Below are positions 21,411-29,294 of a stretch of 64,000 bases of DNA, piece after piece. This DNA comes from Zobellella iuensis (GTDB taxonomy: Bacteria; Pseudomonadota; Gammaproteobacteria; Enterobacterales; Aeromonadaceae). The first letter of the stretch is position 1; each line of letters starts with the position of its first letter. The DNA lies in contig NZ_JAERTZ010000036.1 in NCBI RefSeq assembly GCF_016746085.1, positions 1 through 64,000 on the forward strand. The letters are read 5' to 3'. Both the position numbers and the translations under genes were made by a program. Under the pieces are notes generated by a model that saw only the letters and a program-made list of their open reading frames with translations, was not told the DNA's origin and searched no databases.

Positions 21411-23111
21411 GTGCCATTGCTCGACTGGTGCCGTCACTACGACAGGGCCACCCTGGCCCAGGATGTGGGGGCGGCGCTGATCGTGACCTTGATGCTGATC
21501 CCCCAGTCCCTGGCTTATGCCCTGTTGGCGGGGGTACCGCCGGAAGTGGGGCTCTATGCCAGCATACTGCCGCTGGTAGCCTATGGCCTGTTCGGCTCGA
21601 GCCGCACCCTCTCGGTCGGGCCGGTGGCGGTGCTGTCGCTGATGACGGCCTCTACCCTGGGGCAACTGCAACTCGAAGGAGTTCACTACCTGAATGGCGC
21701 CCTGGCACTGGCCTTGATGAGCGGCGGCTGGCTGTTGCTGTTCGGCCTGTTGCGGCTGGGCTTTGTCGCGCACTTTATCAGCCATCCGGTGATGTCGGGC
21801 TTTATCAGTGCCTCGGCCCTGCTGATCACCCTCAGCCAGCTCGGCCCTTTGCTGGGGGTGAGGCTGGAGGGCCATCAGCTGATGGCCCTGGCAACACTGC
21901 TCACGCAGCGGGATGCCCTCACCCTGGCCACCCTGGCGATTTCCGCCGTCAGCCTGCTCATGCTGCTCTGGGCTCGTTACCGGTTGCAGGCCATGCTGTT
22001 GCGCCTGGGGGTCGGCAAGGCGGTGTCCACTGCGCTGGTACGGCTGTCTCCGGCGCTGTTGGTGGTTGTCGCTATACTGCTGTCGCGGGCACTCGATCTG
22101 GAGACTCTGGGCGTTGCTCTGGTGGGGGAAGTACCGGCGGGGTTGCCCGCCTGGAGCTGGCCGCGGTGGTCTGCCTTGCCCTGGCGGGCGCTGCTACTGC
22201 CGTCGTTGCTGTTGGCTCTGGTGGGCTTTGTGGAGTCGGTCTCGGTGGGGCAGACGCTGGCGGCCAAGCGGCGCCAGCGCATCTCCGCCAACCAGGAACT
22301 GATCGGCTTGGGCGTCGCCAACATCGCCGCAGGCCTGTCCGGTGGCATGCCGGTTACCGGTGGCTTCGCTCGTTCCGTAGTCAACTTCGACGCCGGCGCC
22401 CAGACCCCGGCGGCCGGCATCTATACCGCCGTCGGCATCGGCCTGGCGGGGCTCTGGTTCGCGCCCTGGCTCAGTGCCTTGCCCAAGGCGGTACTGGCCG
22501 CCACCATAGTGGTCGCCGTGCTGGGGCTATTGGATTGGCGCCAGTTCCACCACACTTGGCGTTACTCCCGAACCGACTTTGTCGCCCTCGCCCTGACCTT
22601 CCTGGTCACCCTGGTGGTAAATGTGGAGCTGGGGCTGCTGGCCGGTATCGCCGCTTCCCTGTTGCTGCACCTCTACCACAGCTACAAGCCGCACTGGGCC
22701 GAGGTCGGCCTTATCGCCGGTACCGAGCATTTCCGCAACCGGCTGCGTCACCGGGTGGAGCTGGACAAGAGCCTGCTCTGCCTGCGGGTGGATGAAAGTC
22801 TGTATTTCGCCAACGCCGGTCAGTTGGAAGACATCGTCGCCACCCTGGTGAGTGTCAGACCCGAAGTGCGGCACCTGGTGCTGCAATGCAGCGCGATTAA
22901 CCGCATCGATGCCTCGGCGTTGGATAGCCTGCTGATGATCAACGCTCGGCTGCAACTGGCCGGAATCGGCTTCCACTTGGCCGAGGTCAAGGGGCCTGTG
23001 ATGGACCGACTGCAGCAGAGCAGCTTGCTCGACAGCCTGCACGGTCAAGTGTTCTTGACCATGTATCAGGCCTGGAACGGGCTGACGACCCAGCCTGAAT
23101 ATGTGATCTGA
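21411..23111 (+). CDS. SulP family anion transporter with STAS domain
   Basis: 566 aa. The membrane part has the SulP pattern LMLIPQSLAYALLAGVPPEV and about ten or more hydrophobic segments. A cytoplasmic STAS domain occupies roughly the last 120 residues (LCLRVDESLYFANAGQLED; AINRIDASALDSLLMIN). The substrate may be sulfate, bicarbonate or another anion. GTG start three bases after the DUF442 stop points to a shared role in sulfur handling, perhaps moving the oxidised sulfur product. Confidence 0.9.
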   Translation: MPLLDWCRHYDRATLAQDVGAALIVTLMLIPQSLAYALLAGVPPEVGLYASILPLVAYGLFGSSRTLSVGPVAVLSLMTASTLGQLQLEGVHYLNGALALALMSGGWLLLFGLLRLGFVAHFISHPVMSGFISASALLITLSQLGPLLGVRLEGHQLMALATLLTQRDALTLATLAISAVSLLMLLWARYRLQAMLLRLGVGKAVSTALVRLSPALLVVVAILLSRALDLETLGVALVGEVPAGLPAWSWPRWSALPWRALLLPSLLLALVGFVESVSVGQTLAAKRRQRISANQELIGLGVANIAAGLSGGMPVTGGFARSVVNFDAGAQTPAAGIYTAVGIGLAGLWFAPWLSALPKAVLAATIVVAVLGLLDWRQFHHTWRYSRTDFVALALTFLVTLVVNVELGLLAGIAASLLLHLYHSYKPHWAEVGLIAGTEHFRNRLRHRVELDKSLLCLRVDESLYFANAGQLEDIVATLVSVRPEVRHLVLQCSAINRIDASALDSLLMINARLQLAGIGFHLAEVKGPVMDRLQQSSLLDSLHGQVFLTMYQAWNGLTTQPEYVI

Positions 23112-23141
23112 GCGGTTTTTTTTTGGCAAGGACGGCTTGCA

Positions 23142-23160
23142 TTGATAACCACTATCATTT
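23142..23160. promoter_or_regulatory. Probable Fur box
   Basis: ATTGATAACCACTATCATT contains the inverted repeat TGATA-N5-TATCA and matches much of the 19-bp Fur consensus. It lies about 35 bases upstream of bfd, a gene normally induced by iron limitation. Confidence 0.75.
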
Positions 23161-23193
23161 AGATTTGTTCTGTCGAGGCGGAGGATTTCTTTT

Positions 23194-23385
23194 ATGTATG
23201 TGTGTCTGTGCAAAGGCATTACCGAGCGTCAGCTTAAGCAGGCCATTGCCGAAGGTAACAGCGAGTTCAAACAGCTGAAGCGTGAGCTGGGCGTGGGTTC
23301 CCAGTGTGGCAAGTGTATCCCGGTGGCCATGGCCATACTGGCCGAAGAGAACGCCAAGACCCCGCTCTACTACGAAGTCGCCTGA
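23194..23385 (+). CDS. bfd: Bacterioferritin-associated ferredoxin
   Basis: 63 aa [2Fe-2S] protein with ligands Cys4, Cys6, Cys38 and Cys41 in the Bfd arrangement (CLC ... CGKC). In well-studied species Bfd reduces the ferric core of bacterioferritin to release iron under starvation. A Fur box lies upstream. Normally bfr follows, but here only a stub of bfr remains downstream. Confidence 0.95.
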   Translation: MYVCLCKGITERQLKQAIAEGNSEFKQLKRELGVGSQCGKCIPVAMAILAEENAKTPLYYEVA

Positions 23386-23453
23386 TCCCGCGTTATCAAT
23401 TTTATCCCCTGAACTGCCTGTAGAGGACTTTCCGCCGACAGGAGTCCGGTTCG

Positions 23454-23534
23454 ATGAAAGGGGATCCCAAGATCATTTCCCACCTCAACAAGGTGCTGGG
23501 CAACGTACCGGTTGCCATCAATCAGCCTTTCTGA
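23454..23534 (+). pseudogene. bfr: Bacterioferritin remnant (N-terminal 26 codons)
   Basis: The frame reads MKGDPKIISHLNKVLGN then VPVAINQPF and stops. This matches the start of E. coli Bfr (MKGDTKVINYLNKLLGN, ELVAINQYF) at about 18 of 26 positions, then ends before the first ferroxidase ligands. A normal Bfr has about 158 residues. A terminator-like hairpin follows within 30 bases, which suggests the body of the gene was deleted while both ends stayed. Whether the 26-aa peptide is made is unknown. Confidence 0.85.
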
Positions 23535-23562
23535 TCTGGCAACAGTTTTCCGGACCACAAGC

Positions 23563-23587
23563 AAAAGTCCTGTGCGGGGCTTTTTAT
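23563..23587 (+). terminator. Terminator after bfd/bfr remnant
   Basis: AAAAGTCC and GGGCTTTT pair (one G-T pair) around TGTGCG, followed by further T residues. It is probably the original terminator of the bfd-bfr unit. Confidence 0.65.
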
Positions 23588-23658
23588 TGTTTAGGGCTGC
23601 TCATCGGTGCCGGCTTTGGATACTATGGAGCCAGACTTTAGCAAGGATGTAGATAGCG

Positions 23659-24120
23659 ATGAAAAATACTCACAGAACCCTGCCTCCCCACAAGAATGTC
23701 GCCTTGGTCGCCCACGACCATATGAAAGAGCAACTGCTGGAATGGGTGGCCAGCCGGGCCGAAGAGCTGAAACTGCACCACCTCTATGCCACTGGCACCA
23801 CAGGTACCATGCTCAGCCGCAAGGTCGGGCTACCGGTACGCTGCCTGATGTCCGGCCCCATGGGGGGGGATCAGCAGCTGGGTGCCATGATTGCGGAAGG
23901 CAAAATCGATGTGCTGATCTTTTTCTGGGACCCACTCAATGCGGTACCGCACGACCCGGACGTCAAGGCCCTGCTGCGCCTGGCCACGGTGTGGAATATT
24001 CCGGTGGCAACCAATATCGCCACCGCCGACATGTTGATGGACAGCGCCCAGATGAGCCGGGATTTCAGTATCCGCATCCCGGATTATGAAGGCTACCTGA
24101 AGGAGAGAACCGCCGGCTAA
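23659..24120 (+). CDS. mgsA: Methylglyoxal synthase
   Basis: 153 aa. It converts dihydroxyacetone phosphate to methylglyoxal and phosphate, a bypass that relieves sugar-phosphate stress. The catalytic Asp71 lies in [14 protein letters not shown] and His98 in NAVPHDPD, both at the E. coli positions. It stands alone; the converging SieB-like gene follows. Confidence 0.96.
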   Translation: MKNTHRTLPPHKNVALVAHDHMKEQLLEWVASRAEELKLHHLYATGTTGTMLSRKVGLPVRCLMSGPMGGDQQLGAMIAEGKIDVLIFFWDPLNAVPHDPDVKALLRLATVWNIPVATNIATADMLMDSAQMSRDFSIRIPDYEGYLKERTAG

Positions 24121-24162
24121 CAAAACCGGCTGGCGACAAGGTCCCGGTGCGACCGGGGCCGC

Positions 24163-24735
24163 TCAGTTCCGGCCCAGCTGTTTATAGGCGTATTTGGGCC
24201 TGGTATTGAGAATCATGTTTTTCTGCTCTTCGGTCATATTGGCCGGATTCAGTCCCAGCACCTTGAAGGTCAGCAACGGACGGGCTTCGATGGTGATCAT
24301 CAAGGGTTTGATGGCGTTGAGCCCGGGCTCGTTGGGCTCGCCATAGGCGTAGGTCAGAATACCTTGCTCCAACAGATTTTTGACGGCAGGCTCGGTTACC
24401 GGCAATTTTATGACGCTCTTGCGTTGGATCACGAACTCCCGCAGTACCGCCTTTTCACCGGCATCCAGATAGTCCAGTAGTTCCTTCAGCAGCTTCTGCC
24501 GCACCAGCCGTTGCTTGCGGTAAAATACATGCTGAAACAGCATGATGGCGGCATGAGATAGAAAATAGGAAGCGGACGCGACCATGCCCAGTATGAACAG
24601 CATCTGAAAATCGGCCAGCCAGAGACCGAAGGCGCCGGTAAAAAGGCTGTCCGGCAGCAAGGTAACCAGGGTGCAGCTCAGCAGCAACCAGCAAATAAAC
24701 CAGTTAACCGGCGAAACCTGTCGTAAGTCCAGCAT
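24163..24735 (-). CDS. SieB-like (superinfection exclusion B family) membrane protein
   Basis: About 190 aa from the chosen start MLDLRQVSPVNW. Two hydrophobic segments near the N-terminus (NWFICWLLLSCTLVTLL; FQMLFILGMVASASYFLSH) are followed by a soluble part with DAGEKAVLREFVIQRKSVIK, the pattern I associate with the SieB family. Phage SieB aborts superinfecting phage development; chromosomal homologues outside prophages have no known role. No phage genes are nearby. An upstream in-frame ATG at 24750 is an alternative start. Confidence 0.7.
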   Translation of the reverse strand: MLDLRQVSPVNWFICWLLLSCTLVTLLPDSLFTGAFGLWLADFQMLFILGMVASASYFLSHAAIMLFQHVFYRKQRLVRQKLLKELLDYLDAGEKAVLREFVIQRKSVIKLPVTEPAVKNLLEQGILTYAYGEPNEPGLNAIKPLMITIEARPLLTFKVLGLNPANMTEEQKNMILNTRPKYAYKQLGRN

Positions 24736-24885
24736 ACCTCTCTTCCCCATCCCAGATGCCCGTTCGAACTGCCATAGAATACAGCAAAGACCATGCCATG
24801 GCTGGCTTTCCCGATGGTAAGGCCCCTTGTTCCAGATGTGATTATTGTATCCGGGACGTAAGCAAAAAATTACCTTCAGATAAAA

Positions 24886-24893
24886 TGTATACA
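24886..24893. promoter_or_regulatory. TGTATACA palindrome, candidate GntR-type operator (site 1)
   Basis: AATGTATACAAAT lies about 85 bases upstream of the GlcG/HbpS-like gene. The core TGTATACA is shared with sites near 27650, 34054 and 57679 and fits the tGT-N2-ACa pattern of FadR-subfamily GntR operators. Confidence 0.5.
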
Positions 24894-24976
24894 AATAATC
24901 TTAACATTGTGCCTTTTTTGTGTTTTATTGGTACTCAATTTATCGCCATTGTTACGGCAGACAGGGAGTCCAGGTA

Positions 24977-25408
24977 ATGAGTACAGTTACACTTGAACAG
25001 GCACTGACGATCACGCGCGGCGCCTTGCAACATGCGCTGGAGGTGGCCGCGGCACCGCTTACCGTTGCGGTGCTGGATAATGCCGGTCGGCTGGTATCGC
25101 TGCAGCGTCAGGATGGTTCCAGCCTGCTGCGGCCGGATATCGCCATCGGCAAGGCCTGGGGGGCCATCGCCCTGGGACGCAGTTCGCGCGGCCTGGCGGA
25201 CATGGCCGCAGCCCGGCCGGCTTTTATGTCGGCGGTCAACGTACTGGCTCAGGGCAATATAGTGCCGGTACCGGGAGGGGTGCTGATCCGTGATGACCAG
25301 CAACGGCTGCTGGGTGCCGTGGGCATTACCGGTGATCAGTCGGATGTGGATGAAGCCTGTGCGGTCGCAGGTATCAAATTGGCCGAGCTGGTTGCAGATT
25401 GCAGCTAG
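24977..25408 (+). CDS. GlcG/HbpS family protein (DUF336)
   Basis: 143 aa single-domain protein of the GlcG/HbpS family, recognised from VAVLDNAGRLVSLQRQDGSS, LRPDIAIGKAWGAIALGRSS and the GGVLIRD and GAVGITGD turns. Some members bind haem; others sit in glycolate, diol or purine clusters with unknown roles. Function is not assigned. AGG upstream and the ATG at 24977 set the start. It is preceded by a TGTATACA site and followed by a strong terminator. Confidence 0.82.
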   Translation: MSTVTLEQALTITRGALQHALEVAAAPLTVAVLDNAGRLVSLQRQDGSSLLRPDIAIGKAWGAIALGRSSRGLADMAAARPAFMSAVNVLAQGNIVPVPGGVLIRDDQQRLLGAVGITGDQSDVDEACAVAGIKLAELVADCS

Positions 25409-25473
25409 CCTGGCGGACAGGGCAGTAAACTTGTTGTTTTGGTCGAGGGGTAACCTTGGTTACTCATTTTTCT

Positions 25474-25501
25474 GCGCCCACCGATGTGGGCGCTTTTTTT
25501 T
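25474..25501 (+). terminator. Terminator after GlcG/HbpS-like gene
   Basis: GCGCCCAC and GTGGGCGC form an 8-bp stem with a four-base loop, followed by eight T residues. Confidence 0.92.
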
Positions 25502-25576
25502 ACTCTTTTTTACTGGATTCCGGTATGGTTAGCAAAAATAAATTCTCATTTTGTGGCCTGGAGCCTGAACATCAGT

Positions 25577-26197
25577 ATGTCCCGGATAAGAGTAAAGAAC
25601 GAAGAAATAATCATCCGTGCCGCCAGCCGGATTTTTGCAGAAAACGGCTATGCCGCCACTAAAACCGCCGATATTGCCGAGTTGGCCGAGTTACCCAAGC
25701 CCAATATTTATTACTACTTCGGCAGCAAGGAAAAACTGTACCGGGCGGTACTGGAAAGCGTGACCGAACCCTTGCTGGCGGCCTCTGCCCCTTTTATCGA
25801 ATATCGGGATCCGGTAACGGCACTCACCGCCTATATCAAGGCCAAGTTGCTGATCTCCAGAGATTATCCTTATGCATCCAAGGTGTTTGCCAATGAAATC
25901 ATGCACGGCGCACCCCACCTGCCGGAAGATATCATCGCCCGCCTGAGCGAGCAGACCCGCACCCTGAGCGCCAAGCTGGCGGACTGGATGGAACAGGGCC
26001 TGATGGTTTCCGTCGATACCCGTCATCTGCTGTTTGCCATATGGGCTTCAACCCAGACCTACGCCGACTTCAACTGGCAGATCACCATGGCGCTGGGCAA
26101 AGAAGAACTGGATGACGACGACTTCGAGCAGGCCGCCGAGGTGATCACCCGGCTGGTGATCGATGGTTGCCGGGTGAAGTCACTGAATGGGGGTTAG
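25577..26197 (+). CDS. TetR family regulator, RutR-like
   Basis: About 206 aa. The N-terminal TetR helix-turn-helix (AASRIFAENGYAATKTADIA; LPKPNIYYYFGSKEKLYRAV) is followed by a RutR/YcdC-type ligand domain (LLISRDYPYASKVFANEIMH; FAIWASTQTYADFNWQI). E. coli RutR senses uracil/thymine and controls pyrimidine and purine use. The start at 25577 is chosen by family alignment; its ribosome-binding site is poor and the frame is open upstream. It converges with the MFS gene (3-base overlap). A RutR-like site overlaps the xdhA promoter. Confidence 0.85.
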   Translation: MSRIRVKNEEIIIRAASRIFAENGYAATKTADIAELAELPKPNIYYYFGSKEKLYRAVLESVTEPLLAASAPFIEYRDPVTALTAYIKAKLLISRDYPYASKVFANEIMHGAPHLPEDIIARLSEQTRTLSAKLADWMEQGLMVSVDTRHLLFAIWASTQTYADFNWQITMALGKEELDDDDFEQAAEVITRLVIDGCRVKSLNGG

Positions 26198-27591
26198 CGT
26201 GGCGCCGGGTCGTTTTTGGCCGTCTCCCCGAGGCTAGCATCCGGCATCAGCACCCCCAGTATCAGGCAACACAGGGCATAGCCCGACATGGATACAAATA
26301 CCGGCATGATCCAGTCGGCGCTGCTCTGGTATTGCCAGCCGAGCAGGACCACCCCCAGAGTTCCTCCCAGGGAGCGGATAAAGTTCATCAGTGCCAGCCC
26401 CGAGCCCAACTGCCTGGGCGGTAGGGCATTCTGTACCGCGATGGAGCAGGCGACGATCAAAAATCCGATACCGACCCCGGCCGCGATCAGGGCCGGATAA
26501 AGCCAGAGTCCCGGTTTATCCTGGTGGAACACCCACCACAGGCCGACGCATCCCATGCCCAGAGCCAACCCGCCCAGCCAGGGAAACGGTTGGCAAAATC
26601 CTTGGCGGGCGATGCGCTTGCCGCTGACAAAGGTGCCGAGGGTCACGCTCAGGATAAACCACAGCAGCACCAGGCTGGTTTGGGAGGGGGTCAGTCCCAG
26701 CTGTCGTTCCAGCCCGAGGGGCACATAGACCAGCAGCGCCAGGCGTATGGCCTCCGACAGGGCCAGCAGCAAGACGGCGGTACGAAATAACTTTTCCTGC
26801 AGAAAGCGCAGTGGCAGCACCGGGTCGGGATGGCGCCACTGTTGCCACAGCAAACCCAGGCTCAGCAGCGTTGCCAGCCCCAGCAACAGTGATTGGTCAA
26901 TGGCCAGCCCCGGGGCAATCAGGCCGATATTGGTCGACAGTCCCCAACCGAGACCGGTGAGCAGCAGCAACAGGATACCGACGGCATCTTGCCGGCTTCG
27001 GGCCCCCTTATGACCCAGGTCTTTCAGTGCCCAGTGGTTGAGCCAGAACGCCAGCAGGCCCAGGGGCACCTTGAACACGAACAACCAGCGCCAGTCGAAC
27101 AGGCCGATGATAAAGGCGCCCAGCAAGGGGCCGGCCACGCTGGAGATGGCGAAGATGGCGGAAATATAGCCCTGGTAACGGCCTACCTGGCGGGGCGGTA
27201 TCACATCGGCGATCACCGCGAAGGAGAGGGCGATCAGGCCGCCGCCGCCGGCTCCGGTCAGCAGCCGGGTGGCCAGCAGGGCGGGCAGGGTATCGACCAG
27301 GCTGCTGGCGAGCGAGCCCAGGGTAAAGAGCAAAATGGCGATGGCCTGGCAGGGACGGCGGCCGAAGCGGTCGCTCAGCCGGCCGTAGATGGGCATGCTG
27401 AGGGTCATGGCAAAGAGGTAGCTGCTCACCAGCAGCGGGGCCAGCTCCGGTGCCGCGAAAGCCCGCCCCAGGGTGGAGAGCGCAGGCATCAGCAGGGTGA
27501 TTTCCAGTGCTCCCAGCATGATGGCCAGGGCCACCCCCATAAACACCCGCTGTACCTGACGTCGTTCGGTTGGCGCCGTTGCTTGAATCAT
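26194..27591 (-). CDS. MFS transporter, DHA2 family (14 TM)
   Basis: About 465 aa, largely hydrophobic. Motif A is GRLSDRFGRRPCQ and motif C-like GAGGGGLIALSFAVIADVIP; about 14 membrane segments are likely. This is the EmrB/QacA-type drug:H+ antiporter group. It diverges from xdhABC and has a candidate GntR-type operator 60 bases upstream, so a purine-related substrate or a toxic intermediate is possible but unproven. Start 27591 (MIQATAPTERR) is preferred over a more upstream in-frame start. Confidence 0.85.
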   Translation of the reverse strand: MIQATAPTERRQVQRVFMGVALAIMLGALEITLLMPALSTLGRAFAAPELAPLLVSSYLFAMTLSMPIYGRLSDRFGRRPCQAIAILLFTLGSLASSLVDTLPALLATRLLTGAGGGGLIALSFAVIADVIPPRQVGRYQGYISAIFAISSVAGPLLGAFIIGLFDWRWLFVFKVPLGLLAFWLNHWALKDLGHKGARSRQDAVGILLLLLTGLGWGLSTNIGLIAPGLAIDQSLLLGLATLLSLGLLWQQWRHPDPVLPLRFLQEKLFRTAVLLLALSEAIRLALLVYVPLGLERQLGLTPSQTSLVLLWFILSVTLGTFVSGKRIARQGFCQPFPWLGGLALGMGCVGLWWVFHQDKPGLWLYPALIAAGVGIGFLIVACSIAVQNALPPRQLGSGLALMNFIRSLGGTLGVVLLGWQYQSSADWIMPVFVSMSGYALCCLILGVLMPDASLGETAKNDPAPR

Positions 27592-27649
27592 GTTCTGTTC
27601 CGCTCCCGCTACACTTAACACAAAAGGCCAAAAAAATTGCTGTCGCTAA

Positions 27650-27659
27650 CGTATACAAC
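27650..27659. promoter_or_regulatory. TTGTATACG palindrome, candidate GntR-type operator (site 2)
   Basis: The minus strand reads TAGTTGTATACGTT. TTGTATACG is identical to the site upstream of the GntR gene (34054-34062). It lies between the MFS and xdhA genes, nearer to the MFS start. Confidence 0.5.
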
Positions 27660-27749
27660 TATTTAATTAATTGCTTGTCCCGGCAACCACTTAACACCCA
27701 GTGGCAACAAAAGTGGCAACAAGATGGTTACCTGGCTGTGAAATATTTG

Positions 27750-27779
27750 TTGACTCATGGGTCAGTTTTTTATTTTAAT
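27750..27779 (+). promoter_or_regulatory. xdhA promoter with overlapping RutR-like operator
   Basis: TTGACT (27750-27755), 18 bases, TTTAAT (27774-27779) make a good sigma-70 promoter. The -35 is part of TTGACTCATGGGTCAG (27750-27765), a near-palindrome agreeing at 10 of 14 defined positions with the E. coli RutR consensus TTGACCAnnTGGTCAA. A repressor bound there would block the polymerase. Confidence 0.6.
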
Positions 27780-27848
27780 TACACTTAAAGATACTACCAT
27801 TCTGTTGGTCGGCAATGTGTGCAGTGTATTCGCTGAAGGAGGCAAGCC

Positions 27849-29294
27849 TTGATTAAGTTCCTACTTAACCAGGAGTTGCGGGAGGAGAAGGACCTTTCGC
27901 CAAATATGACGGTGTTGAATTATCTGCGTACCCGCGCAGCTAAGACCGGCACCAAGGAAGGATGTGCGTCCGGAGACTGCGGTGCCTGTACCGTGGTACT
28001 GGGGGAGCCCGAGGGCGATCATATCCGTTATCGTTCGGTCAACTCCTGCCTGACCTTTGTGTCGGCACTGCACGGCAAGCAGCTGATTACGGTGGAGGAC
28101 CTCAAGTCGAAGGACGGCCGTCTGCACCCGGTGCAGCAGAGCATGGTGGACTTTCATGGTTCCCAGTGCGGCTTCTGCACCCCGGGCTTCATCATGTCGA
28201 TGTTTGCCCTGAGCAAGAACAAGCCTTCGGCCGACAAGCACGACATCCTCGAGGCCCTGGCCGGCAACCTGTGCCGCTGCACCGGTTACCGCCCCATCGT
28301 CGATGCCGCCAAGGCCATCGCCGAGCAGCCGCAGCTGGCCGACGACTTTTCCCGCTACGAGGCCGAGGTGCTGGCCAGGCTGGCGCAGATCGAGACCGAT
28401 ACCCTGGTCACCCTGGAAGGGGACGACAAGGTGTGCTTCTCGCCCACCTCCAGCGCCGAGCTGGCGACCTTGCTGGAACAGCATCCGGATGCCCGGCTGC
28501 TGGCCGGTGGCACCGATCTGGCGCTGGAAGTGACTCAGTTCAATCGCGAATTGCCCAAGATGATTTACGTGGGCAACGTGGCCGACATGAAGCAGCTGGA
28601 CGAAACCGACGAGCAACTGGTGATCGGCGCCGCCCGCTCCTTGAGTGACAGCTATGAGGCCCTGAGCCGCAGTTATCCCGACTTCGGCGAACTGCTGCAT
28701 CGCTTCGCTTCCCTGCAGATCCGCAACCAGGGCACCCTGGGCGGCAATATCGGTAATGCCTCGCCCATCGGCGACGCGCCGCCGGTGCTGATCGCGCTCG
28801 ATGCCCGCCTGGTGCTGCGCAAGGGCGAACGGGTACGCGAACTGCCCATCGCGGACTATTTCCTGAGCTACAAGGTAACCGCCCAGGAGGAAGGAGAGTT
28901 CATCGAGAAGGTGATAGTGCCCAAACCCGCGGCCAACCAGCACTTCAGGGTGTACAAGCTGTCCAAACGGATAGACGACGATATTTCCGCGGTGTGCGGC
29001 GCCTTCAACCTGACCATAGCGAACGGCAAGGTGATGGAAGCCCGCATCGGCTTCGGCGGCATGGCGGCCACCCCCAAACGGGCTGCGGCCTGCGAGCAGG
29101 CGCTGGTGGGCCAGGACTGGAACCACGCCACCGTCAAGGCGGCGATGAAGGCCCTGGAAGGCGACTTCCAGCCGCTGTCCGATTTCCGCGCCAGCAAGGA
29201 ATACCGCAGCAAGACCGCGGCCAACCTGCTCTACAAGTTCTTTATCGAGCAACAGGATCTGAAACTGGAAACCAGGGTGACGTCTTATGTCTAA
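27849..29294 (+). CDS. xdhA: Xanthine dehydrogenase small subunit (Fe-S/FAD)
   Basis: 481 aa. Two [2Fe-2S] domains come first: Cys39, 44, 47 and 67, then Cys107, 110, 142 and 144. The FAD-binding CO-dehydrogenase-type domain follows (LLAGGTDLALEVTQ; RNQGTLGGNIGNASPIGD). It passes electrons from the molybdenum site of XdhB to NAD+ during hypoxanthine/xanthine oxidation to urate. It starts at TTG with AAGGAGG six bases upstream. The first gene of xdhABC-guaD, overlapping xdhB by 8 bases. Confidence 0.96.
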   Translation: MIKFLLNQELREEKDLSPNMTVLNYLRTRAAKTGTKEGCASGDCGACTVVLGEPEGDHIRYRSVNSCLTFVSALHGKQLITVEDLKSKDGRLHPVQQSMVDFHGSQCGFCTPGFIMSMFALSKNKPSADKHDILEALAGNLCRCTGYRPIVDAAKAIAEQPQLADDFSRYEAEVLARLAQIETDTLVTLEGDDKVCFSPTSSAELATLLEQHPDARLLAGGTDLALEVTQFNRELPKMIYVGNVADMKQLDETDEQLVIGAARSLSDSYEALSRSYPDFGELLHRFASLQIRNQGTLGGNIGNASPIGDAPPVLIALDARLVLRKGERVRELPIADYFLSYKVTAQEEGEFIEKVIVPKPAANQHFRVYKLSKRIDDDISAVCGAFNLTIANGKVMEARIGFGGMAATPKRAAACEQALVGQDWNHATVKAAMKALEGDFQPLSDFRASKEYRSKTAANLLYKFFIEQQDLKLETRVTSYV

